The notes beneath the pieces are model-generated. The model made no database searches. It had not been told where the DNA came from and was given only the letters and a program-made list of their open reading frames with translations. Below are positions 35,823 through 44,723 of a stretch of 64,000 nucleotides of DNA, piece after piece. Both the position numbers and the translations under genes were made by a program. The DNA is from Paracoccus shanxieyensis (GTDB lineage: Bacteria > Pseudomonadota > Alphaproteobacteria > Rhodobacterales > Rhodobacteraceae). How positions within the stretch are numbered: position 1 is the stretch's first letter; every line of letters starts with the position of its first letter. The stretch is taken from NCBI RefSeq assembly GCF_009711265.1, contig NZ_WMII01000002.1, positions 248,001 to 312,000 of the forward strand, in the 5' to 3' direction.

Positions 35823-37564
35823 GTCACGCCTCCGCCCTGACCTTGGGCGCGGTTGATCTGTTCGGCATTGCGCACCATGGATTTCAGCACCTCGTCGCGG
35901 GGACCGAAGGCGCGGCGCATCCCGGCCTCCATCACCAGCAGCATTTCGCATTCGGTGATCGCGGCGGGGCGGTGGGCCATGATGACGACCGCGCCGCCAC
36001 GCGCCTTGATGTTACGGATCGCAAGGTTCAGCGCCATCGAGCCTTCGTTGTCGAGGTTCGAGTTCGGCTCATCCAGCACGAACAGCACCGGATCGGCATA
36101 AAGCGCGCGGGCCAGACCGATGCGCTGGATCTGGCCGCCCGACAGCCGCCCGCCGCTTTGTGTGACCGGCGTGTCATAGCCCTGCGGCAGATCAAGGATC
36201 ATGCGATGCGCGGCGGCGGCCGTGGCGGCGGCCACGATGCGCTGCGGATCGGGATTGGGTGACAGGCGCGCGATGTTTTCGGCGATGGTGCCGTCGAACA
36301 GCGTCACCTGCTGCGGCAGATAGCCGATCAGGCCGCCCAGAATATCGGGCTCATACTGGTCCAGCGTTGCGCCATCCAGCCGGATGTGACCGCCGCCGAC
36401 CGGCCATGCGCCGATCAGCGCCCGCGCCAGCGTGCTTTTGCCCGCCCCCGAGGGGCCGACGACACCCAGCGCCTGACCCGGCGCGATGTCGAAGCTGACG
36501 CCGCGCAGCGTGGCCATGTTGCTGCCGGGGGGCGCGACGGTCAGGTTGCGGACCTCGATCCGGGCGGCGGGGCGGGGCAGGGGTGTGCGATCAACCGGCG
36601 GCGGGCGGCGCGACAGCAGATCGCCCAGCCGTTCCCAGCCGTCCTGCGCCCGCTGCACCATGGACCAGCCGCCGACGACCTGTTCGATGGGCGCAAGCGC
36701 GCGGCCCATCAGGATCGACGAGGCGATCATCGCGCCGGGCGTCACTTCCTGACGCAGCACCAGCCATGCCCCTGCGGCCAGCAGCGCGCTTTGCAAGAAC
36801 AGCCGGAAGCTGCGGGAAAACACCGTAAAGCCCGAGGCGCGGTCGCTGCCCTCGATCGTCGCTTCGGTGGCGCGGTCGCGCGCCGCCTGCCAGCGCCGGA
36901 ACGTGGCATCGCGCATCCCAAGCGAGCCGATCAGCTCTCCCTCGGTCAGATACATGTCGGACATGCGTTCGGCCGATTGCGAGGCGATGGCCGATTTCTG
37001 CAGCGCGCTCTTGCTGAGCCATTGGTTCAGCAGCGTCGTCAGCACCAGAACCAGCAGCCCGCCAAGCGCCACGGCGCCCAGAAACCAGTGGAACAGAAAC
37101 ACGGCAGCCAGAAAGAACGGCGCCCATGGCAGGTCGAACAGCGCCATCAGCACGGGCGATCCGATCAGCCGCTGCACCGCGTCCAGATCGCGCATGCCAC
37201 CCTTGACGGCAGCATCCGACGAGGCCGCGCCGTGACCGTCCTGCAGCGCGGCCTTGAAGACCCGCCCCTCCATCTTTTCCTGAAAACGTGCGGCGACGCG
37301 GGCCATGACGCGGTTGCGCGCAAGGTCCAGAACGCCCATCAGCAGGAACAGAAACACCACCAGCAAAAACAGCGCCGTCAGCGTCTCGACCGAGCGGCTG
37401 GCCAGCACGCGGTCATAGACCTGCATCATGAACAGCGGTCCGGTCAGCATCAGCATGTTGACCGCGAACGAGAACAGCCCGACAAAGGCCATCAGCTGCC
37501 AGCCCGTGCCGCGCGCCTTGCGAAGCTCACCCCGTCCGTCGTGTCGCATCGGCGGCAAAGCCAT
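35819..37564 (-). CDS. Type I secretion ABC transporter (PrtD family)
   Basis: 581 residues from ATG 37564 (GGAAGGA 6 bp before). N-terminal membrane domain with about six helices (18-300) and the PrtD motif [19 protein letters not shown]. The ATPase domain has Walker [19 protein letters not shown] (about 360), signature [16 protein letters not shown] and Walker [18 protein letters not shown]. No N-terminal C39 peptidase. It exports an unfolded protein with a C-terminal signal; no RTX-type substrate or TolC gene is in the window. Confidence 0.93.
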   Translation of the reverse strand: MALPPMRHDGRGELRKARGTGWQLMAFVGLFSFAVNMLMLTGPLFMMQVYDRVLASRSVETLTALFLLVVFLFLLMGVLDLARNRVMARVAARFQEKMEGRVFKAALQDGHGAASSDAAVKGGMRDLDAVQRLIGSPVLMALFDLPWAPFFLAAVFLFHWFLGAVALGGLLVLVLTTLLNQWLSKSALQKSAIASQSAERMSDMYLTEGELIGSLGMRDATFRRWQAARDRATEATIEGSDRASGFTVFSRSFRLFLQSALLAAGAWLVLRQEVTPGAMIASSILMGRALAPIEQVVGGWSMVQRAQDGWERLGDLLSRRPPPVDRTPLPRPAARIEVRNLTVAPPGSNMATLRGVSFDIAPGQALGVVGPSGAGKSTLARALIGAWPVGGGHIRLDGATLDQYEPDILGGLIGYLPQQVTLFDGTIAENIARLSPNPDPQRIVAAATAAAAHRMILDLPQGYDTPVTQSGGRLSGGQIQRIGLARALYADPVLFVLDEPNSNLDNEGSMALNLAIRNIKARGGAVVIMAHRPAAITECEMLLVMEAGMRRAFGPRDEVLKSMVRNAEQINRAQGQGGGVT

Positions 37565-37724
37565 GCCGGTTCCTTCCATTCAACGTCTGCCGGGCTTGCC
37601 CGGAGTTGCCCATGCACATATTCCAAAGCGACAACGCCCGATAGCCGCGTTTATTCCATGAAATCGTGGACCGGCTGTAATTCGCCCCTTGCCTTGGGCA
37701 ATATAGACGAAAGGTTAGAGAAGT

Positions 37725-38456
37725 TTGAATCGCGGTGCTATTTTACTGGGTTTTTCCCTGCTTGTCCTGGCGGGATGCAGCCGCGAACGTGGCCCCGACG
37801 GGATCAGCGACCCTTACGAGCCGATGAACCGGGGGTTTCACGCCTTCAATCGCGGGCTTGATTCGCATGTCGTCAAGCCACTGAGTGGCGGAATGTCCTC
37901 GGACGGCGACGGGCCGGGGCTGGCCAGCCGGGCCGTGACGGGCGTGGGCAATTTCGGCTCGAACCTTGCCGAGCCGGGCAAGGCGGTGAACCATCTGCTG
38001 CAAGGCAAGCCGGAACCGGCCGTCAAGACGGTGTTCCGCTTTCTGGTCAACACCACCGTCGGTCTGGGCGGTTTCCTTGATCCCGCCACCGCCGATTTCG
38101 CCCTGCCCGAACAGGACACCGATTTCGGCCAGACCCTTGCCGTCTGGGGCATCCCCGAAGGCGCCTATCTGGAACTGCCGCTGCTGGGCCCCTCGACCGA
38201 GCGGGACGCGGTGGGCAAGGTCGTCGATCTGGTCGCCGATCCGATGGGCGCGGTCCTGAACCGCGATCAGCGCGTTCTGGGCTTTGGCGCGCGGCTGGTC
38301 GGCAAGGCCGGAGAGCGGGGCGAATATGGCGACACGGTGGATTCCGTGCTTTATGACAGTGCCGACAGCTATGCGCAGACGCGGCTGATCTGGCTGCAGC
38401 ATCGCCGTCACGAACTTGGCGAGGAAGGAGAGGCAATTGACCCTTATGCCGAATGA
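37725..38456 (+). CDS. mlaA: Phospholipid-transport lipoprotein MlaA (VacJ)
   Basis: 243 residues from TTG 37725 (AGAGAAG before); this start places the lipobox LVLAGC correctly at Cys18. MlaA in the outer membrane removes misplaced phospholipids from the outer leaflet. Family core: DPYEPMNRGFHAFNRGLDSH, then FGSNLAEPGKAVNHLLQGKP, FRFLVNTTVGLGGFLDPAT and FGQTLAVWGIPEGAYLELPL. The mlaC gene overlaps its end. Confidence 0.94.
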   Translation: MNRGAILLGFSLLVLAGCSRERGPDGISDPYEPMNRGFHAFNRGLDSHVVKPLSGGMSSDGDGPGLASRAVTGVGNFGSNLAEPGKAVNHLLQGKPEPAVKTVFRFLVNTTVGLGGFLDPATADFALPEQDTDFGQTLAVWGIPEGAYLELPLLGPSTERDAVGKVVDLVADPMGAVLNRDQRVLGFGARLVGKAGERGEYGDTVDSVLYDSADSYAQTRLIWLQHRRHELGEEGEAIDPYAE

Positions 38457-39045
38457 GACGCGCCGCGGTTTTCTGGGCCTGATGGGTGCGGGGCTGGCCT
38501 TTGCCGTCACGCCCGCCCATGCCGCGCTGACCCCCGATCAGGCGGGCGCGCTGGTGCAGAAATCCATGGATGAGGTCTATGCCGTCATCAACTCGGGCCA
38601 GCCCGAGCCACAGATGCTGAAAGGCTTCGAGGCGATCTTTGCGCGCTATGCCGATGTGAACATCATCGCCCGCTCGGCGCTGGGTCCGGCGGCGCGGCAG
38701 GTCTCGGCCAGCGAGTTCGCGGCCTACAAGCAGGCGTTTCAGGGCTATATCGGCCGCAAATACGGCAAGCGCTTCCGGGAATTCGTCGGCTCGAAGATCG
38801 AGGTGACGGGCGCGCGGCCGGTGAAATCCTTCATCGCCGTCAGCACGGTCGCGCATCTGAAAGGCCGCAGCCCGATGGAGATGGAGTGGCACGTGTCCGA
38901 CAAGTCCGGCAAAAGCCTGTATTTCAACATCATCATCGAGGGCATCAACATGCTGGCCTCGGAACGCGCGGAAATCGGCGCGATGCTGGCCCGGCGCAAG
39001 GGCGATATCGCGGCGCTGACGGCCGATCTGCAACAGGCGGGCTGA
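38437..39045 (+). CDS. mlaC: Phospholipid-binding periplasmic protein MlaC (Ttg2D)
   Basis: 202 residues from TTG 38437, which has AAGGAG 6 bp before; ATG 38446 is a possible alternative. MlaC ferries phospholipids between MlaA and the inner-membrane MlaFEDB. The signal has a twin-arginine motif, TRRGFLGL, ahead of LMGAGLAFAVTPAHA. Family features: ARYADVNIIARSALGPAAR, AFQGYIGRKYGKRFREFVG and EMEWHVSDKSGKSLYFNIII. The mlaFED genes are elsewhere. Confidence 0.9.
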   Translation: MTLMPNETRRGFLGLMGAGLAFAVTPAHAALTPDQAGALVQKSMDEVYAVINSGQPEPQMLKGFEAIFARYADVNIIARSALGPAARQVSASEFAAYKQAFQGYIGRKYGKRFREFVGSKIEVTGARPVKSFIAVSTVAHLKGRSPMEMEWHVSDKSGKSLYFNIIIEGINMLASERAEIGAMLARRKGDIAALTADLQQAG

Positions 39046-39082
39046 AACGGGCGGGCTGAGCCCAAGCCTAAAGCCGCAATCG

Positions 39083-39113
39083 AAAAAGGCCGGTCGCTGG
39101 GACCGGCCTTTTT
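39083..39113. terminator. Bidirectional terminator between mlaC and PBP1A gene
   Basis: AAAAAGGCCGGTC (39083-39095), loop GCTGG, GACCGGCCTTTTT (39101-39113). The 13-bp stem carries an A-run and a T-run on either side, so it works for both convergent genes. Confidence 0.9.
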
Positions 39114-39115
39114 GC

Positions 39116-41461
39116 TTAGTAAACGCCGTCGATGCCGCGCAAGGCTGCGGCCAGCGGATCGTCGGGCGATATTTCCGTATCCATGCCATCGGTGGATGAG
39201 GTTTCCGCCGGGAAGGTCGGTACCGTGCCGCCCGACTGAATGGTCGAGGCGTCCTGCAGGCGGCGGCCCGGTTCACCCTGCGGCTGCATCGCGGGATCCT
39301 GCGGGGCGGGGGCCGCGCCTTCGGGCTGGGGCTGACCCAGCGCCGAGGACAAGGCCGCCGCCAGCGGATCGGATGCGCCATCCGCGCCGCCCGAGCTGAC
39401 GACATGCGGCACCGCGCCCGAGGCGTCAAAGACGAAGCTGCCCAGCGATTCCACCGGCAATCCTTCATGGATCTCGGTCATCACGGCCTGCCAGATCTCG
39501 GCGGGCAGACCGCCGCCGGTCACGCCTTTCAGCGGCTTGTTGTCATCATTGCCCAGCCAGACGCCGGTGACATATTGCCCGGTAAAGCCGATGAACCACG
39601 CATCGCGATAGCTGGAGGTGGTGCCGGTCTTGCCGGCTGCCGGACGACCCGCCAGCTTGGCGCGACCGCCGGTGCCGTGCTGGATGACCTGCTCCATCAT
39701 GCCGATCAGCTCACCCGCCGCCTTTTGAGAGATGACGCGCTGGCCCATGCCGCCCGACTGGCCGATCAGCGGCTGATCGTCGCCCTTGATCTGCAATTCG
39801 ACCAGACCATAGGGACGGACCGCCGTGCCGCCGTTGCGGATGCCCGCATAGGCGCTGGTCATGTTCAGAAGCGTCGATTCCGACGCGCCCAGCCCCAGCG
39901 CGGGACCGCTGGCAAGGTTGTTGGCAAAGCCGAAATCCTGCGCGATGCGGCGCACGGCGTCGCGCCCCGCGATTTCCTGCAGGCGCACGGTCGCGGTGTT
40001 CAGCGAATTGGCCAGGGCGCGGGTCAGCGTCACCTCGCCGTAATAGCGGCGGGTATAGTTCTGCGGCGACCATGGGGCCGATCCGGGGATGCGGATGGTC
40101 AGCGGGCCGTCCTCGATCAGGTCGTTCGGGCTGTAGCCCTGATCCAGCGCTGCGGCATAGACGAAGGGCTTGAAGCTGGATCCGGTCTGACGGTTCGCCT
40201 GCGTGGCGCGGTTGAACGTGCCCGACACGGTATTGTCGCGCCCGCCGATCATCGCGCGCACCGCGCCATCGGGCGACATGACGACAACCGCCGCCTGCGC
40301 CGTCGATCCCTTGGCCACCTTTTCGTCAAAGACGCGTTGCAGCGCGCGTTCGGCGGCGCGCTGGATGCGTTCGTCGAAGGTGGTCTTGATGGTCACGTCC
40401 TCGGTGGTTTCGCTGGTCAGGAAGCCCGGCCCGGTCTCCATCACCCAATCCGCGAAATAGCCGCCCGCCCGCGCCGCCGCCGCCTTGGACAGCACGGCGG
40501 GATGGGCCTTGGCATCGGCGAATTGCGCGTCGTCCAGATAGCCCTGATCGTGCATCAGCCCCAGAATGACACTGGCGCGATCCTGCGAGCGTTCAAGGTT
40601 CGAGGTCGGCGCGAAATAGCTGGGGGCCTTCAGCAGCCCTGCCAGCATCGCGGCCTCGGCCGGGGTCACCTCGGCTGCGGATTTGCCGAAATAGCGCTGC
40701 GAGGCGGCCTCGAAGCCGCGCGCGCCCGCGCCCAGATAGGACCGGTTCATATAGATGTTCAGGATATCCGCCTTGGAGTATTTCGCCTCCATCGCCATGG
40801 CATAGGGGATTTCCTTGACCTTGCGCCAGATCGTCGACTGGCGGCACTCGGCCTCATACTCGGCTTCGGATTTCCAGCGCGTCGGATCGAAGCTTTCGCC
40901 CAGACACAAGAGCTTCGAGACCTGCTGCGTGATGGTCGAGCCGCCATTGCCCGACAGCGGACCGCGCCCCGCCGCCATGTTGATGCGGATGGCGCTGGCA
41001 ATGCCCTGCGGATCCACGCCGATATGGCGATAGAAGCGCTTGTCCTCGGTCGCGACGACGGCGTTTTTCAGCGCAGGCGCAATCTTGTCGGAACTGACCA
41101 TGCCAAAAGTTTCACCGCGCCAGGCGAAAACCTTGCCATCGGTGTCCAGCATGGTGACCGAGCCGCGGGCACGTCCGTCGAAAAGTGCCGAAGCCTCGGG
41201 CAGGGTGGTGTAGAAGTAAAACGTGGCTGCGGCGACGATGGCGGCGACGGTCAGCGCCAGCCGCCAGAACGATCCCCAGACCACGCGCCAGACCAGAACG
41301 ACGATCCCGGCGATTCCCCGCGTCAGGAAATTGCCGCGTTTCGGCGGACGTGATCCGCCCGAGCCACGGCGTTTTGCGGGCTGTTTCGTCGGCTTTTGAG
41401 TGGGTTGGTCGAAATTGCGCTTGTCAGCGACAATCCGGCCATTGCCGGTCGGTTTCTTCAT
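39116..41461 (-). CDS. mrcA: Class A penicillin-binding protein 1A
   Basis: 781 residues from ATG 41461 (AGGA 8 bp before); the upstream frame to 41566 is not used. Basic cytoplasmic tail, one membrane helix (about 60-80), glycosyltransferase family 51 domain with EDKRFYRHIGVDPQGIASAI and GNGGSTITQQVSKL, then the transpeptidase domain with the SxxK serine in TGSSFKPFVYAAAL, SLN in LANSLNTATVRL and KTGTT. The last 70 residues are Pro/Gln/Ala-rich. It polymerises and cross-links murein. Confidence 0.95.
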   Translation of the reverse strand: MKKPTGNGRIVADKRNFDQPTQKPTKQPAKRRGSGGSRPPKRGNFLTRGIAGIVVLVWRVVWGSFWRLALTVAAIVAAATFYFYTTLPEASALFDGRARGSVTMLDTDGKVFAWRGETFGMVSSDKIAPALKNAVVATEDKRFYRHIGVDPQGIASAIRINMAAGRGPLSGNGGSTITQQVSKLLCLGESFDPTRWKSEAEYEAECRQSTIWRKVKEIPYAMAMEAKYSKADILNIYMNRSYLGAGARGFEAASQRYFGKSAAEVTPAEAAMLAGLLKAPSYFAPTSNLERSQDRASVILGLMHDQGYLDDAQFADAKAHPAVLSKAAAARAGGYFADWVMETGPGFLTSETTEDVTIKTTFDERIQRAAERALQRVFDEKVAKGSTAQAAVVVMSPDGAVRAMIGGRDNTVSGTFNRATQANRQTGSSFKPFVYAAALDQGYSPNDLIEDGPLTIRIPGSAPWSPQNYTRRYYGEVTLTRALANSLNTATVRLQEIAGRDAVRRIAQDFGFANNLASGPALGLGASESTLLNMTSAYAGIRNGGTAVRPYGLVELQIKGDDQPLIGQSGGMGQRVISQKAAGELIGMMEQVIQHGTGGRAKLAGRPAAGKTGTTSSYRDAWFIGFTGQYVTGVWLGNDDNKPLKGVTGGGLPAEIWQAVMTEIHEGLPVESLGSFVFDASGAVPHVVSSGGADGASDPLAAALSSALGQPQPEGAAPAPQDPAMQPQGEPGRRLQDASTIQSGGTVPTFPAETSSTDGMDTEISPDDPLAAALRGIDGVY

Positions 41462-41631
41462 GCCTGTGTTCCTGCCCGGCCGCTTCGCCGGCCATGTTCC
41501 GCAGCAAGATACAGGAAAGGCAAAGGGAATAGAACCGCGATGACCTATCAGTGAACTGCCCCGCAAAGCTGCAAAGGGGATTTGTGCTGATGAAAAAATG
41601 GGCGTGATGAATCAGCGGGCAGCGAATGGCT

Positions 41632-41646
41632 GCACAAGTCTTGTGC
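41632..41646. promoter_or_regulatory. NtrC-like dyad upstream of amt
   Basis: The perfect dyad GCACAAG-T-CTTGTGC sits 72-86 bp before the amt ATG. The outer GCAC...GTGC at 15-bp overall length matches the NtrC consensus (GCACC-N5-GGTGC) except for the inner C/G. A partial sigma-54-like TGGCCACAATTTGGA is at 41670-41684 but lacks the -12 GC. Confidence 0.5.
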
Positions 41647-41717
41647 TTTCCGCCCGCGCCCGCGTTTTCTGGCCACAATTTGGAACTTCTGCGACGCAGA
41701 GAGAGGGTGCAGGACAG

Positions 41718-43163
41718 ATGAAAAGACTAACCGCGATCAAACCCCTGATCCCGGCGCTCGCCATGCCGCTGGTCGGGCTGGCGGCATTGCCGGCGATGGC
41801 GCAGGAGGCGGTGGATGCGACGACCACGGCCGTTGCAGAAACCGTGGCCCCCATCGTGGACAAGGGCGACGCCACATGGATGATGGTCTCGGCCATTCTG
41901 GTCATGGCGATGTCGATCCCCGGCCTTGCGCTGTTCTATGGCGGTCTGGTCCGCGCCAAGAACATGCTGTCGGTGCTGATGCAGGTCTTTACGATCTTCT
42001 GCATCATGGCGCTGCTTTGGGTCTGCTTTGGTTATTCGCTGGCCTTCACCGGCGCGGGTTCCGCCGAAGAGGCGACCTGGCTGACCCCGTTCATCGGCGG
42101 CTTCTCGAAAGCGTTCCTGTCGGGCGTCGATGCCTCGTCGCTGGCCGAGACCTTCACCACGAACGTCTTCGTGCCGGAATATGTCTTCATCACCTTCCAG
42201 CTGGCTTTCGCCTGCATCGCCAGCGCGCTGATCGTCGGCGCCACGGTCGAGCGGATGAAGTTTTCGGCCATGCTGATCTTCGTCGTGATCTGGTTCTTCT
42301 TCAGCTATCTGCCCATGGCCCACATGGTCTGGTGGTGGGGTGGTCCCAGCGCCTATGACGCGCCCGGCGGCTATCTGTTCAGCCATGGCGATCTGGACTT
42401 TGCCGGCGGCACGGTCATCCACATCAACGCAGGTATCGCCGGCCTTGTCGCCGCGATCATGGTCGGCCCGCGCCTTGGCTATGGCAAGGAACTGATGGCG
42501 CCGCACAACCTGCCCTTCACCTTCATCGGCGGCTGCCTGCTGTGGATCGGCTGGTTCGGGTTCAACGCAGGTTCGAACATGGAAGCCACGGGCGTTGCTG
42601 CCATGGCGCTGCTGAACACCGTCGTCGCGACCGCCGCTGCCGCGCTGGCATGGGCCTTTGGTGAGTGGCTGTTCCGTGGCCATCCCTCGCTGCTGGGCGG
42701 GATCTCGGGTGCGATTGCCGGTCTGGTGGGCATCACCCCGGCTGCCGGTTTCGTCGGTCCCATGGGTGCCATCGTCATCGGTCTGGCTGCGGGCTTCCTG
42801 TGCATGTGGTTCGTCGTCAGCATCAAGGCCAAGCTGGGCGTGGACGAGTCGCTGGACGTGTTCGGCATCCACGGCATCGGCGGCATCGTCGGCGCGATCC
42901 TGACGGGCGTGTTTGCCGCGCCGTCGCTGGGTGGCTCGGGCGTGTTCGACTATTCGACCGGCGCGGTGGCCGAGGGCTACAACATCGCCAGCCAGGTGAT
43001 GACCCAGACGCTGGGCGTCGTGGTCGCGGTGGTCTGGTCGGCAGTCGTGTCCTTCGTGGCGCTGCTGATCGTCAAGGCCGTCGTCGGCCTGCGCGTGCCT
43101 GCCAATGACGAACGTCAGGGTCTGGACACCACCACCCATGGCGAAAACGCCTATAACAACTGA
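41718..43163 (+). CDS. amtB: Ammonium channel Amt
   Basis: 481 residues from ATG 41718 (AGGACAG before). A cleavable signal (about 1-27, ending AMAQ) precedes eleven membrane helices, as in other Amt proteins with periplasmic N-termini. Pore elements: LALFYGGLVRAKNMLSVLMQ, the paired pore histidines in FAGGTVIHINAGIAGLVAAI and FGIHGIGGIVGAILTGVFA, and gate Phe/Trp residues in WLTPFIGGFSKAF. No glnK is adjacent, which is unusual. Confidence 0.95.
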   Translation: MKRLTAIKPLIPALAMPLVGLAALPAMAQEAVDATTTAVAETVAPIVDKGDATWMMVSAILVMAMSIPGLALFYGGLVRAKNMLSVLMQVFTIFCIMALLWVCFGYSLAFTGAGSAEEATWLTPFIGGFSKAFLSGVDASSLAETFTTNVFVPEYVFITFQLAFACIASALIVGATVERMKFSAMLIFVVIWFFFSYLPMAHMVWWWGGPSAYDAPGGYLFSHGDLDFAGGTVIHINAGIAGLVAAIMVGPRLGYGKELMAPHNLPFTFIGGCLLWIGWFGFNAGSNMEATGVAAMALLNTVVATAAAALAWAFGEWLFRGHPSLLGGISGAIAGLVGITPAAGFVGPMGAIVIGLAAGFLCMWFVVSIKAKLGVDESLDVFGIHGIGGIVGAILTGVFAAPSLGGSGVFDYSTGAVAEGYNIASQVMTQTLGVVVAVVWSAVVSFVALLIVKAVVGLRVPANDERQGLDTTTHGENAYNN

Positions 43164-43184
43164 TCGGGCCTGCGCCCGACACGG

Positions 43185-43214
43185 AAAAGCCCCGGCATTG
43201 CGCCGGGGCTTTTT
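43185..43214 (+). terminator. Rho-independent terminator of amt
   Basis: AAAAGCCCCGGC (43185-43196), loop ATTGC, GCCGGGGCTTTT (43202-43213) then T. It is 21 bp past the amt stop; A-runs on the left also allow use by the convergent gene at 43227. Confidence 0.9.
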
Positions 43215-43226
43215 CGTTTCCTGTCT

Positions 43227-44684
43227 TCAGTTGCTGTCCGGTGATGCCCATCGCAGGCGATAGCTGAAGCTGTAATGCCATGCCTGACTGCCTGCCTGTC
43301 TGGCGGTCAGTGCAAGTCCCGCGTCGCGCCGGGTGCTGCCCGGTTCGATCATGCCGTGCTGGCCGCCGCAGCTTGCCACCCCGGCCAGATAATGCGGCGC
43401 GACCAGATCCAAGGCGATGGGCAGCGACAGGCGCAGCCGGGACATTTGCGCAGGGTCCGCCGGGTTGACCGACAGCCGCCCGCAGACGGTGACGATGTCG
43501 CCCAGACGGGTCCACATCGCCTCGAACGCGCGGCAACCGGCGATATTGGCATCCACAGTCAATGTCGGGATATAGACGCCGCTGTCGTTCTGAATCGGCG
43601 GCACGCCGCCCTTTTCCTCGGATCGGCGGATGTAATAGCCGATCTCTTCCTTGGCCGATGGGGCGACATGAACGGCGTTGTCGTCGGGATCCCAGCTCTC
43701 GATTCCGGTGGTGTCCAGACTGACCAGCGTGCGGCGGGCCGGATCGCGCGCGGCGATGCGGCGAATGGCCGCGTACCAGTGCAGCCGGGGCGTTTCGATC
43801 CCCCTGCCATACGGCCATGGCGTAACCATCAGAACCGAGGTCGAGGCCGTCATGTAAGCCGCGATCTGGGCAAGGATCAGATCGAAATCGCGGCTTTCAT
43901 AGGCGGCCGAATAGGCGAAATCCGCCTCGGTCGGCCAGATGAACACGCGGTCAAAGCGCTGGTGCGCGCCGTGCAGGCCAAGCCAGTCAAAGGCCGCGGC
44001 GATATTGCGGGCGAAAACCTCGGCCATGCGCGGCGCCTGCGCATAAAGCCGCAGCTTGGCGCCCGGCTTGGGCGGCCAGCCTGCGGTTCCGGTGATCGTC
44101 ACCGGCTGGCTGCGCCATGTACCATGATCGGTTGCGGCGGTGGTGCTGGTGAACGTGACATGGCAGCCCTTGGGGTCGGATGCCAGTTCGATCCGGCCGG
44201 GATAGAACGGGTCCATGCCCATGTCGCGTGCGCCCAGATAGCGTGCAAGGCCATTCCGGTCCGTCTTGGAAAAGCGCAGCAGGCCATCATTTGCACCGAT
44301 GCAGCCCGCGCCGGGATCGTCGGTTTCCGTTCCGCTCCACAAGTAAGGATCACCGACAAGCGCCCGCACGCCGGTTCCACCGCGGGCCACGACGATCAGG
44401 TAATGATCCTCGGACGGGCGGGCGCGGGCCAGTTCGGCTGCATAGGCCAGCGGCAAACGCAGCGGCGCCTGTGCCGCAGGAATGAAGGCCGAGCCGGTCG
44501 TGGCATCGGAATTCCCGGCCCATGCACCGCCGTTCCAGACGAACAGATTGCCGGGCGGCGGATCGCGCCAGCCATTTTCGTCGGCGACCCCGACGAAATT
44601 CGGCGGAGATCAGCAGAAAATCACCCGAACGGGGCGGGTGCGCACCGGCCCGTTGCTGGTCACAAGCGCGTCAGTCGGATGCAT
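43227..44684 (-). pseudogene. Phage-like SGNH/sialate-esterase-like hydrolase with tail-fibre C-terminus, broken by one TGA
   Basis: An open frame of 409 codons (43227-44456) has no good start. Reading upstream in the same frame, clear coding character continues (NLFVWNGGAWAGNSDATTG, then NFVGVADENGW) to a TGA at 44610-44612, and beyond that stop again to ATG 44684 (MHPTDALVTSNGPVRTRPVR). The middle part looks like an SGNH/SASA hydrolase: AYAAELARARPSEDHYLIVV with a following ARGGTG, and DNAVHVAP as a possible Asp-x-x-His. The end, WTRLGDIVTVCGRLSVNPAD to WHYSFSYRL, resembles phage tail-fibre ends. The stop falls where a GQSN-type nucleophile block would be expected. Family assignment is inference. 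Confidence 0.5.
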
Positions 44685-44723
44685 CCAGATCTCATAAGTT
44701 GGGGCGGCTGCGGCGTCAGGCGG

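Noticed and set aside
41670..41684. Sigma-54 promoter for amt
   Set aside because: TGGCCACAATTTGGA has the -24 GG but GA instead of GC at -12, which is normally essential.
44610..44612. Selenocysteine reading of the TGA
   Set aside because: The codon would lie in a non-redox hydrolase-like context and no selenocysteine gene is in the window; a nonsense mutation is simpler. Kept only as an alternative to test.
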